Positions 1-7,651 of a DNA stretch of 12,084 bases are shown here, in pieces. The stretch is taken from the NCBI GenBank assembly GCA_008501835.1, contig QQUB01000460.1, positions 1-12,084 on the forward strand, read 5' to 3'. The notes under the pieces are model-generated. The model worked only from the letters and a program-made list of their open reading frames with translations, was not told where the DNA came from and ran no database searches. Position numbers and translations under genes: made by a program. Numbering within the stretch: position 1 is the stretch's first letter; every line of letters begins with the position of its first letter. The stretch comes from Bacteroidota bacterium. Its GTDB lineage: Bacteria; Bacteroidota; Bacteroidia; Chitinophagales; Saprospiraceae.

Positions 1-99
1 CGTTACATCCATAGATAATCAAAACCAGGTTGGAACCTGTAACTTTAATGTAAACGTCAATCCACCTCCGGGAGGATGTTGCCCGGCCAGTCTGCAACT
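1..99 (+). repeat. 5' identical block shared by the two paralogues, copy 1
   Basis: Bases 1-99 match 4661-4759 with no difference by eye; the first mismatch is at 100 (G versus A). The block encodes the end of a HYR domain and the junction to the SprB-type repeat. It probably continues to the left of the window. From 100 to about 330 the copies still align but with many, mostly synonymous, differences. After that they are no longer colinear. Confidence 0.9.
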
Positions 100-3000
100 G
101 TCGACTAATCCGACCTCTCCGACTTGTCCTGGTGGCAACGACGGCTCCATCGACCTATCCGTCGGAGCAGGAACAGCACCATATAATTATTCATGGTCAA
201 ATGGAGCAAATACTCAGGACATATCAGGTCTTATGGGAGGTTCATTCACCGTTAATGTTTCGGATGTCAATGGATGTACCGATATGTTGACGGTAAACTT
301 ACCGGACGGAGTTGATAATACTGCTCCTTCCATCACTTGCCCTGCTAATATAACAGCAACCGCAACGAGCTCTAGTGGAGCAACAGTAACTTATACTCCT
401 CCTGTAGGTACAGATAATTGTACACCTACCACCAACCAAACCGGGGGGTTGGCCAGTGGATCTACCTTCCCGATCGGAATTACAACCAATCAGTTTACTG
501 TTACGGACCAGTCCGGGCTTTTTACGAGTTGTTCTTTTACCGTAACTGTTTCAGGAGTGGGGCCGGATATTCAATGTCCTGGCAATATCACTGTAAATAC
601 TGATCCGGGTCAATGTAATGCAGTAGTCAATTTTGCGGCTACGGAAAACACAGGAATTCCACCTTCGTCAATTAGTTATTCTCACAATCCCGGAAGTACA
701 TTCCAGGTAGGTACAGTAACGGTAACTGCCACAGCTACCAATACAGTTGGCTCTGACCAATGTACTTTTGACATTACAGTGGAAGATAATGAAGCACCAA
801 ATGCTCTTTGTAAGAATACAACTGTTCAGTTGAATGCCAGTGGAAACGGATCAATTACAGCTGCTGATGTGAACAATGGTTCCAACGATGCATGTGGTAT
901 TGCCAACTTGAGTGTACAACCCTCCACTTTCGGATGTGGAAATGTGGGTAATAATACCGTGACCTTAACCGTGACAGACATTAACGGCCAGGTATCAACT
1001 TGTACCGCAACCGTAAACGTTCAGGACAATGTTGCTCCTAACGCCGTGTGCCAAAATACAACGGTTCAATTGAATGCTAACGGTAGTGGTTCGATCACAG
1101 CTGCTGATGTCGATGGCGGATCAAATGATGCATGTGGTATTGGGAGTTTAAGTGTACAACCTTCCAGTTTTGGTTGTGGCAATATTGGAAATAATACGGT
1201 GACCTTAACGGTAACCGATAATAACAACCAGGTATCAACTTGTACAGCTACAGTAAATGTTCAGGACAATAGCGCTCCAGTACCAAACGTCCCCTCATTA
1301 CCGACCGTTACAGCTGAATGCGGTACGGACGTAAGCGCACCTACTGCAACAGATAATTGTGCGGGTCAGGTAACAGGTACCACCAATGACCAGGTTTCTT
1401 TTAATGAGCAGGGAACCTACACCATCAATTGGACGTATAATGACGGTAATGGCAACTCTTCCAGTCAAAATCAGACCGTAATCATCGATGATGTTACACC
1501 ACCGGAAATTACCTGTCCACAAAATATCACTTCAGGTACAGATGCTGGATTTTGTGGTGCCAGTGTGCCGTTTGATGTTCAGGTATCTGATAATTGTAGT
1601 TTTACCTATGTATGTACCATTGGCGGAGAAGAAGCAAGTGATTGTTATGGAAATATCGTGACCCTTACCCTCAACCTCGACGATTTCCCATCTGAAACTA
1701 CCTGGATGCTTATGGATGGCAATGGAATTGTCTTAGAAAGTGGCGGTCCATATTTCACCCCTGGAGCAACAATTACTGAGACATTTACTCTTGCAGATGG
1801 TGACTATATGTTCATGATCAAAGATGCTTTCGGCGACGGAATCTGTTGCCTCTTTGGTGAGGGATCATATACTTTGACAAGTAACGGAGAAGAAATAGTT
1901 TCAGGTGGTGAGTTTGCAGAAGGAGAAAAAACTAATTTCTGCGTTGAAGCTCAATCAGGCGGCGGCGGAATGCCATTAACGGAAATCGAATCAGGGCATT
2001 TCTTCCCTGTAGGTACAACTACTGTTACTTGCACCGTAACTGATGCAGGTGGTAATACCGATGTATGTACTTTTGATGTTACGGTTAATGATACGGAAGC
2101 TCCGATGATTGCTACTCCTTGTCCTGGTACTATTACCCGTTGTGGAGCTCAAACAGTGAGCTGGACTCCACCGACGGCTACTGATAATTGTGCTGTTGTT
2201 TCTACAGTTAGTAACTATAACCCGGGAGATTTCTTCACTGTCGGCACGCATACGGTTACCTATACCTTCTCTGATGCAGCCGGCTTGTCCGTTTCCTGTA
2301 GCTTTGACGTTGTGATTAACCCACTTCCGGAAGTGGAGATCACCCAGGATGACCTGCCAACATGGTGCCAGGGAATCAAAGTACTGACTGCTGAGGTGTT
2401 AAATCCTGAAGTATTGACCTTCCCATTGACTTACAATTGGTCTGATGGTCTTGGAAACGCTTCTCAGGTCATTGCACCTGCAAACGGTACTTACTTTGTA
2501 ACAGTCACTGATGCTTTGGGTTGTTTCACTGTTGAATCCACTACCATTGACGTGGATATCTCAACCTTACTGTCAGCTTATACGATCATTTCAGGAGAAG
2601 AATTTGAAATGTACCTCTCTGATGTAATCGGTGGAGGTGTCGGTATCGAGGATGCTGATGAAGCCGAGGTCGCTTTGAACTCGAATATTTTCACATTCTT
2701 TAGAGCCGATGCGGATAATGTGCAGGTGGATGGAAGTAGTTTTATCAATAATTTCATCGATGCTGATTTCAACATTCCATTCCCGGCATTCCAGAGTAAT
2801 CCATTCAACAATTTTAACAATGTGAATGTCGCCGGTAACTCAACGATGACTTTATCCGGAACTAATTACGGAAATGTTTATGTTGGATTTGGAGCAACCT
2901 TGATCATTGACAACGCAGACATTCACCTGAGAAGTCTGACAACGGCCAAGGACGCTACAATCATTTTCAACCAGCCAACAGAAATGAAGATTCGCAGGAA

Positions 3001-3574
3001 AATGTACATTGGAGAAACGAACACAGTTAATCCTGATGGTCATACCATAGTGATCTTTGTGAGTGATAATGCTTCTGTAGGTCAGGGTTCGAATGTTATC
3101 GCAAACATTTATGCTCCGGAAGGACTGGATGTAAACGACTCAGGTTCTTCACTGACAACCTACATGACCGGTATGTTTATCAGCAATGACCGGATATCCT
3201 CTGACCACAATGTGGTCTGGAACTGGAACCTAAACTGCAGTTACCTGCCTGATACCCAGCCACCAATTATCGATTACAGTGAGCAAATTGACGTGAATAC
3301 TCCGGAAAGCAGTATAACTGATAAAGATGACTTCAACGTTTATCCAAACCCAACTGCCGGATTATTGAACATCGATGTAACAAGCTTCCTGGATGAATCC
3401 ATGGAAATTGAAATGTTCAATGCTCTTGGAGAAATAGTCTGGAGACAAAAAGTGGACAGGTTGGAAACTACGCTCATCACAGCCAAAATGACTAATTTGG
3501 CCGATGGTGTGTACTTCCTGCAAGTTACCTCCAATGGAAAGCGTTTGAGCAAACAGATTATTTTGAGTAGATAA
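2..3574 (+). CDS. Multi-domain HYR/SprB-repeat protein with T9SS C-terminal sorting domain (5' partial), paralogue 1
   Basis: The reading frame is open from base 2 to the TAA at 3572-3574, giving 1190 residues. An internal ATG at 233 is not the start: the frame runs upstream of it and matches residues 236 onward of the downstream paralogue, so about 235 residues probably lie outside the window (full length near 1425 aa). Modules by nucleotide: tail of a HYR domain (2-61); SprB-type repeat (about 62-310); HYR (about 314-553); HYR (about 557-784); two 80-aa HYR-like repeats (791-1270); Ig/HYR-like module (1271-1492); a HYR domain starting at 1493, interrupted by an inserted module at 1637-1975 and resuming to about 2092; HYR (about 2090-2330); Ig-like module (about 2331-2560); a beta-rich domain rich in Asn/Gly/Thr (about 2570-3250); and a type A T9SS sorting domain (3332-3571) with the YPNPTAG motif and DGVYFLQV. 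The likely role is a cell-surface or secreted adhesive or structural protein. No catalytic motif was seen. Family assignments are from motif recognition; function is inferred. Confidence 0.9.
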   Translation, partial: VTSIDNQNQVGTCNFNVNVNPPPGGCCPASLQLSTNPTSPTCPGGNDGSIDLSVGAGTAPYNYSWSNGANTQDISGLMGGSFTVNVSDVNGCTDMLTVNLPDGVDNTAPSITCPANITATATSSSGATVTYTPPVGTDNCTPTTNQTGGLASGSTFPIGITTNQFTVTDQSGLFTSCSFTVTVSGVGPDIQCPGNITVNTDPGQCNAVVNFAATENTGIPPSSISYSHNPGSTFQVGTVTVTATATNTVGSDQCTFDITVEDNEAPNALCKNTTVQLNASGNGSITAADVNNGSNDACGIANLSVQPSTFGCGNVGNNTVTLTVTDINGQVSTCTATVNVQDNVAPNAVCQNTTVQLNANGSGSITAADVDGGSNDACGIGSLSVQPSSFGCGNIGNNTVTLTVTDNNNQVSTCTATVNVQDNSAPVPNVPSLPTVTAECGTDVSAPTATDNCAGQVTGTTNDQVSFNEQGTYTINWTYNDGNGNSSSQNQTVIIDDVTPPEITCPQNITSGTDAGFCGASVPFDVQVSDNCSFTYVCTIGGEEASDCYGNIVTLTLNLDDFPSETTWMLMDGNGIVLESGGPYFTPGATITETFTLADGDYMFMIKDAFGDGICCLFGEGSYTLTSNGEEIVSGGEFAEGEKTNFCVEAQSGGGGMPLTEIESGHFFPVGTTTVTCTVTDAGGNTDVCTFDVTVNDTEAPMIATPCPGTITRCGAQTVSWTPPTATDNCAVVSTVSNYNPGDFFTVGTHTVTYTFSDAAGLSVSCSFDVVINPLPEVEITQDDLPTWCQGIKVLTAEVLNPEVLTFPLTYNWSDGLGNASQVIAPANGTYFVTVTDALGCFTVESTTIDVDISTLLSAYTIISGEEFEMYLSDVIGGGVGIEDADEAEVALNSNIFTFFRADADNVQVDGSSFINNFIDADFNIPFPAFQSNPFNNFNNVNVAGNSTMTLSGTNYGNVYVGFGATLIIDNADIHLRSLTTAKDATIIFNQPTEMKIRRKMYIGETNTVNPDGHTIVIFVSDNASVGQGSNVIANIYAPEGLDVNDSGSSLTTYMTGMFISNDRISSDHNVVWNWNLNCSYLPDTQPPIIDYSEQIDVNTPESSITDKDDFNVYPNPTAGLLNIDVTSFLDESMEIEMFNALGEIVWRQKVDRLETTLITAKMTNLADGVYFLQVTSNGKRLSKQIILSR
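791..1270 (+). repeat. Two tandem 240-bp in-frame repeats (HYR-like modules)
   Basis: Units 791-1030 and 1031-1270 each encode 80 residues, and I count 67 of 80 identical. Each unit has the core SITAADV, the DACGI motif, FGCGN, and the ending VSTCTATVNVQDN. The nucleotide sequences differ mainly at third positions, so this internal duplication is older than the exchange that made the 3' halves of the two genes identical. Paralogue 2 has two much more diverged modules of the same type at residues 342-502. Confidence 0.85.
1641..3570 (+). repeat. Long 3' repeat shared by the two paralogues, copy 1
   Basis: This segment is colinear with 5620-7549 at a constant offset of 3979. Differences cluster in 1641-2078 (roughly twenty by eye). 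Then 2079-3246 (1168 nt) shows no difference, including synonymous sites, and a handful of changes follow to the stop codon (first at 3247 and 3250). It encodes the inserted module, HYR and Ig-like modules, the beta-rich domain and the T9SS sorting domain. The identity profile suggests recent gene conversion or a recent duplication. It is a likely substrate for homologous recombination and a potential assembly hazard. Confidence 0.92.
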
Positions 3575-3585
3575 TTACAGATTGA

Positions 3586-3600
3586 CACCTGTACCAGGTG
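3586..3600. promoter_or_regulatory. 15-nt perfect inverted repeat just after the stop of paralogue 1
   Basis: The sequence CACCTG-TAC-CAGGTG begins 11 nt after the TAA. A similar but not identical 15-nt palindrome (7572-7586) follows paralogue 2 in the same position. It could be an RNA hairpin upstream of the terminator or a protein-binding site. Its role is not known. Confidence 0.4.
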
Positions 3601-3634
3601 CGATACAAGTTAGCTAATAGAACAAAGTGTATAG

Positions 3635-3667
3635 AAAGAGTCATTCTTCGGAATGGCTCTTTTTTTT
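3635..3667 (+). terminator. Intrinsic terminator of paralogue 1
   Basis: The arms AAAGAGTCATTC (3635-3646) and GAATGGCTCTTT (3651-3662) pair around a UUCG tetraloop (3647-3650), with one U-G wobble. The 3' arm runs into a T-tract (3661-3667). This is a textbook Rho-independent terminator 60 nt after the stop codon, so the two paralogues are probably transcribed separately. Confidence 0.88.
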
Positions 3668-3956
3668 ATAATAAATTTTTATATATTGCGACTGTAAACA
3701 ATAAAAGCACAAAATATCGAAACATTTTGGGCTGGCTTTCGTAAATGAAACTGCGGATTATTGTTTCCCCCCTCCCTTTCAATCCCAACAATAAAAGTTG
3801 AATGTCATTGTAATTGTTATTCTGTAGAGTCAGAAACACAAAATACTATTCTATTAATCAGGATAATGATTTTTCAAGATGAATCTCCCCCTCGGATTCT
3901 CAAGGAATATTTTATACAATTTTCGAACATAACTCATAAATCTGTAAATAAAAACA
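3668..3956. other. Intergenic leader region upstream of paralogue 2
   Basis: This AT-rich spacer between the terminator and the start codon at 3957 should hold the promoter and 5' leader of paralogue 2. I could not find a convincing Bacteroidota promoter (TTTG spaced from TAnnTTTG). An 11-nt direct repeat AACAATAAAAG occurs at 3697-3707 and 3787-3797; given the base composition it may be chance. No credible gene is seen: a + frame at 3761-4114 overlaps the signal peptide region of the real gene and has no family features. Confidence 0.5.
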
Positions 3957-6900
3957 ATGAAAATGGGACAATTACTTACTATTACAAAAAGGACTCGCCT
4001 TCCTTTATTCAGGCGATTTCTGCTTATAGCTATGGTAACGCTAGGCAGTATGTTCTTCGGAATACAGGAGGCAAATGCCCACGCCACCCAGGTTGGCTAC
4101 TGTGTACTGAATAATGGCCTTGTTCGTGTTTATATTGAACACTGGCATGGTAACCTTAACCAAAACAATTTAAATAACAACGGAATAGGGTTAACTATTT
4201 CCTCATCACAAGGAACGACATCCATTCCTAATCTTGATCCTGATGGTTATTTCAATGATACAACCATCGGTAATCTTCCTGGATGTGGTGCTAACATTAA
4301 TGTGGTGTCAGCTTGTCCAGGCACAGGCTTTGGAAGTGCGAATTTTCATAATGACTGGGTCTATTATGATTTTCCTCCTCTTGCCTGTGGTGAACAAATC
4401 ACCATAACCATAAATGCAGGAAATACGGTACTCTTAACCGAAGCGTGTGGTTCATTATACCCTGCCACCATCAACGCTACCTTTTTTGACTCCGGAGGGC
4501 CTGTGTTAACCTGTCCCGATGTAAACGTGACGAGTTGTAACCCAATAACGGTTACCTACCCTGCGCCGTCCATTGTGGATGATTGTGACCCGAACCCTAT
4601 GATAACAGGGTATAGTCATCCCTCGGGATCGACTTTCCAGCCCGGATCGACACAGGTCACCGTTACATCCATAGATAATCAAAACCAGGTTGGAACCTGT
4701 AACTTTAATGTAAACGTCAATCCACCTCCGGGAGGATGTTGCCCGGCCAGTCTGCAACTATCGAGCAATCCGACCTCTCCGACTTGTCCGGGAGGCAACG
4801 ATGGCTCCATAGACCTGTCAGTCGGGGCAGGGACGGCACCATACAGTTATTCCTGGTCAAATGGAGCTAACACTCAGGATATATCGGGACTTACTGATGG
4901 TTCATATACGGTTAATGTTATGGATGCCAATGGCTGCACGGATATGCTGACGGTTAATCTGCCAGATGGGGTGGATAATACAGGACCAACAGCAATTTGT
5001 AAAACAGCAACTGCCTTACTCAATGCTAATGGTCAGGCGTCTATCACACCAGCAGATGTCAATAACAATTCCTACGACCTTTGCGGAATTGCCGGGTACA
5101 GTGTCAGCCCCAATACGTTCCATTGTGGACAGGAAGGCCAAAATGTTCCCGTTACGTTGACTGTCACTGATGTCAACGGTAATTCTTCTACCTGCAACAC
5201 GACTGTTCATGTCGATGATCAGATCGACCCCGAAGCCGGGTGTATGGATATCACGGTTTACCTCGACGAAAACGGTAATGTAACCATCACCGAAGATGAT
5301 GTAGAAAACGGATCTACAGATAATTGCGGCTGGACCAATGCGCTATCTGTGATACCAAGCTCCTTCAATTGTTCAAATGTGGGTCCAAATACCGTTACAG
5401 TAAGAGTAGGAGATGGCAACGGAAATCAGGACGAGTGTACAGGTATTGTTACCGTAGTAGATAATTCAAATCCTGAAATAACTTGTCCGGGCGATATTAC
5501 ACAATCCAGTGACTCCGGGCAGTGTGGAGCTAATGTTTCTTTCAATGTAACGGCTTCTGATAATTGTGGGCAAACAACTGTTGTTTGCACGATTGGTGGC
5601 GATGGTTCTGAACCGAGTGATTGTTATGGAAATACTGTGATCCTTACCCTCAACCTCGACGATTTCCCATCTGAAACTACCTGGATGCTTATGGATGGCA
5701 ATGGAATTGTCTTAGAAAGCGGTGGTCCATATTTCACCCCTGGAGCAACAATTACTGAGACATTTACTCTTGCAGATGGTGACTATATGTTCATGATCAA
5801 AGATGCCTTTGGTGACGGAATCTGTTGCCTCTTTGGTGAGGGATCATATACTTTGACAAGTAACGGAGAAGAAATAGTTTCAGGTGGTGAGTTTGCAGAA
5901 GGAGAAAAAACTAATTTCTGCGTTGAAGCTCAATCAGGAGGCAGCGGAATGCCATTAACGGAAGTTGAATCGGGAGATTTCTTCCCTGTAGGTACAACCA
6001 CTGTTACTTGTACTGTAACGGATGCCAACGGACTTACCGATGTATGTACTTTTGACATTACGGTTAATGATACGGAAGCTCCGATGATTGCTACTCCTTG
6101 TCCTGGTACTATTACCCGTTGTGGAGCTCAAACAGTGAGCTGGACTCCACCGACGGCTACTGATAATTGTGCTGTTGTTTCTACAGTTAGTAACTATAAC
6201 CCGGGAGATTTCTTCACTGTCGGCACGCATACGGTTACCTATACCTTCTCTGATGCAGCCGGCTTGTCCGTTTCCTGTAGCTTTGACGTTGTGATTAACC
6301 CACTTCCGGAAGTGGAGATCACCCAGGATGACCTGCCAACATGGTGCCAGGGAATCAAAGTACTGACTGCTGAGGTGTTAAATCCTGAAGTATTGACCTT
6401 CCCATTGACTTACAATTGGTCTGATGGTCTTGGAAACGCTTCTCAGGTCATTGCACCTGCAAACGGTACTTACTTTGTAACAGTCACTGATGCTTTGGGT
6501 TGTTTCACTGTTGAATCCACTACCATTGACGTGGATATCTCAACCTTACTGTCAGCTTATACGATCATTTCAGGAGAAGAATTTGAAATGTACCTCTCTG
6601 ATGTAATCGGTGGAGGTGTCGGTATCGAGGATGCTGATGAAGCCGAGGTCGCTTTGAACTCGAATATTTTCACATTCTTTAGAGCCGATGCGGATAATGT
6701 GCAGGTGGATGGAAGTAGTTTTATCAATAATTTCATCGATGCTGATTTCAACATTCCATTCCCGGCATTCCAGAGTAATCCATTCAACAATTTTAACAAT
6801 GTGAATGTCGCCGGTAACTCAACGATGACTTTATCCGGAACTAATTACGGAAATGTTTATGTTGGATTTGGAGCAACCTTGATCATTGACAACGCAGACA

Positions 6901-7553
6901 TTCACCTGAGAAGTCTGACAACGGCCAAGGACGCTACAATCATTTTCAACCAGCCAACAGAAATGAAGATTCGCAGGAAAATGTACATTGGAGAAACGAA
7001 CACAGTTAATCCTGATGGTCATACCATAGTGATCTTTGTGAGTGATAATGCTTCTGTAGGTCAGGGTTCGAATGTTATCGCAAACATTTATGCTCCGGAA
7101 GGACTGGATGTAAACGACTCAGGTTCTTCACTGACAACCTACATGACCGGTATGTTTATCAGCAATGACCGGATATCCTCTGACCACAATGTGGTCTGGA
7201 ACTGGAACCTAAACTGCAGTTACCTCCCGGATACCCAGCCACCAATTATCGATTACAGTGAGCAAATTGACGTGAATACTCCGGAAAGCAGTATAACTGA
7301 TAAGGATGACTTCAACGTTTATCCAAACCCAACTGCCGGATTATTGAACATCGATGTAACAAGCTTCCTGGATGAATCCATGGAAATTGAAATGTTCAAT
7401 GCTCTTGGAAAAATAGTCTGGAGACAAAAAGTGGACAGGTTGGAAACTACGCTCATCACAGCCAATATGACTAATTTGGCCGATGGTGTGTACTTCCTGC
7501 AAGTTACCTCCAATGGAAAGCGTTTGAGCAAACAGATTATTTTGAATAAATAA
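3957..7553 (+). CDS. Multi-domain HYR/SprB-repeat protein with signal peptide and T9SS sorting domain, paralogue 2
   Basis: Complete, 1198 aa. Residues 1-41 are a signal peptide: basic start, KRTR and RR, hydrophobic core FLLIAMVTLG, likely cleavage after ANA. Start is ATG 3957 or the Met two codons later; the leader is A-rich without a clear Shine-Dalgarno. Residues 42-180 are an unrecognised N-terminal domain with HWHGNL and four Cys (110, 120, 144, 164). Then HYR (about 183-255), SprB-type repeat (about 262-336), HYR-like modules (342-422 and 423-502), a HYR domain (505-702) split by an inserted 113-aa module (554-666), HYR (704-781), Ig-like (782-860), beta-rich domain (862-1090), linker, and type A sorting domain (1119-1198, YPNPTAG). 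It is expected to be exported by Sec, cross the outer membrane by the T9SS, and be attached or released. An adhesive or matrix role is inferred; no enzyme motif was seen. Confidence 0.95.
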   Translation: MKMGQLLTITKRTRLPLFRRFLLIAMVTLGSMFFGIQEANAHATQVGYCVLNNGLVRVYIEHWHGNLNQNNLNNNGIGLTISSSQGTTSIPNLDPDGYFNDTTIGNLPGCGANINVVSACPGTGFGSANFHNDWVYYDFPPLACGEQITITINAGNTVLLTEACGSLYPATINATFFDSGGPVLTCPDVNVTSCNPITVTYPAPSIVDDCDPNPMITGYSHPSGSTFQPGSTQVTVTSIDNQNQVGTCNFNVNVNPPPGGCCPASLQLSSNPTSPTCPGGNDGSIDLSVGAGTAPYSYSWSNGANTQDISGLTDGSYTVNVMDANGCTDMLTVNLPDGVDNTGPTAICKTATALLNANGQASITPADVNNNSYDLCGIAGYSVSPNTFHCGQEGQNVPVTLTVTDVNGNSSTCNTTVHVDDQIDPEAGCMDITVYLDENGNVTITEDDVENGSTDNCGWTNALSVIPSSFNCSNVGPNTVTVRVGDGNGNQDECTGIVTVVDNSNPEITCPGDITQSSDSGQCGANVSFNVTASDNCGQTTVVCTIGGDGSEPSDCYGNTVILTLNLDDFPSETTWMLMDGNGIVLESGGPYFTPGATITETFTLADGDYMFMIKDAFGDGICCLFGEGSYTLTSNGEEIVSGGEFAEGEKTNFCVEAQSGGSGMPLTEVESGDFFPVGTTTVTCTVTDANGLTDVCTFDITVNDTEAPMIATPCPGTITRCGAQTVSWTPPTATDNCAVVSTVSNYNPGDFFTVGTHTVTYTFSDAAGLSVSCSFDVVINPLPEVEITQDDLPTWCQGIKVLTAEVLNPEVLTFPLTYNWSDGLGNASQVIAPANGTYFVTVTDALGCFTVESTTIDVDISTLLSAYTIISGEEFEMYLSDVIGGGVGIEDADEAEVALNSNIFTFFRADADNVQVDGSSFINNFIDADFNIPFPAFQSNPFNNFNNVNVAGNSTMTLSGTNYGNVYVGFGATLIIDNADIHLRSLTTAKDATIIFNQPTEMKIRRKMYIGETNTVNPDGHTIVIFVSDNASVGQGSNVIANIYAPEGLDVNDSGSSLTTYMTGMFISNDRISSDHNVVWNWNLNCSYLPDTQPPIIDYSEQIDVNTPESSITDKDDFNVYPNPTAGLLNIDVTSFLDESMEIEMFNALGKIVWRQKVDRLETTLITANMTNLADGVYFLQVTSNGKRLSKQIILNK
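4661..4759 (+). repeat. 5' identical block shared by the two paralogues, copy 2
   Basis: Identical to bases 1-99 of the window. It falls inside the coding region of paralogue 2 at about residues 236-268. It shows that the left edge of the window lies at the equivalent of residue 236 in paralogue 1. Confidence 0.9.
5620..7549 (+). repeat. Long 3' repeat shared by the two paralogues, copy 2
   Basis: Second copy of the segment 1641-3570, including the 1168-nt stretch without differences (6058-7225). The few protein changes in the final part are Glu to Lys in the ALGxIVW motif (residue 1152), Lys to Asn at residue 1170, and the last residues SR versus NK. The similarity stops at the stop codon, and the downstream terminators are unrelated. 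Confidence 0.92.
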
Positions 7554-7571
7554 ATCCGGATACACAATAAA

Positions 7572-7586
7572 ACAGGTTAAACCTGT
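7572..7586. promoter_or_regulatory. 15-nt perfect inverted repeat after the stop of paralogue 2
   Basis: ACAGGTT-A-AACCTGT begins 18 nt after the TAA. It is the positional counterpart of the palindrome at 3586-3600 and shares ACCTG/CAGGT arms with different outer and central bases. Its role is unknown: an RNA hairpin or a protein site. Confidence 0.4.
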
Positions 7587-7621
7587 ATTGCAAATAAGGA
7601 AATGAAACCTATTTTGTTGAC

Positions 7622-7651
7622 GAGCCGTCCCTTTGGGGCGGCTCTTTTTTT
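7622..7651 (+). terminator. Intrinsic terminator of paralogue 2
   Basis: The arms GAGCCGTCC (7622-7630) and GGGCGGCTC (7636-7644) form 9 bp with one U-G pair around a 5-nt loop, followed by seven T (7645-7651). It lies about 70 nt after the stop codon and is unrelated in sequence to the terminator of paralogue 1. Confidence 0.88.

Noticed and set aside
2578..3043. Minus-strand open frames of 80 and 63 aa that recur exactly at 6557-6799 and 6831-7022
   Set aside because: Their conservation only reflects the identical DNA of the two paralogues; they lie antisense to well-supported coding sequence and have no family features.
233..3574. ATG at 233 as the start of paralogue 1
   Set aside because: The frame is open upstream to base 2 and that part encodes the same HYR/SprB residues as paralogue 2, so the ATG is internal.
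3697..3797. 11-nt direct repeat AACAATAAAAG as an operator pair
   Set aside because: AT-rich sequence of this length can recur by chance in an AT-rich leader; nothing else supports it.
3761..4114. A + strand open frame of 117 aa overlapping the start of paralogue 2
   Set aside because: It overlaps the signal peptide and N-terminal domain in another frame, has unlikely composition and no recognisable motif.
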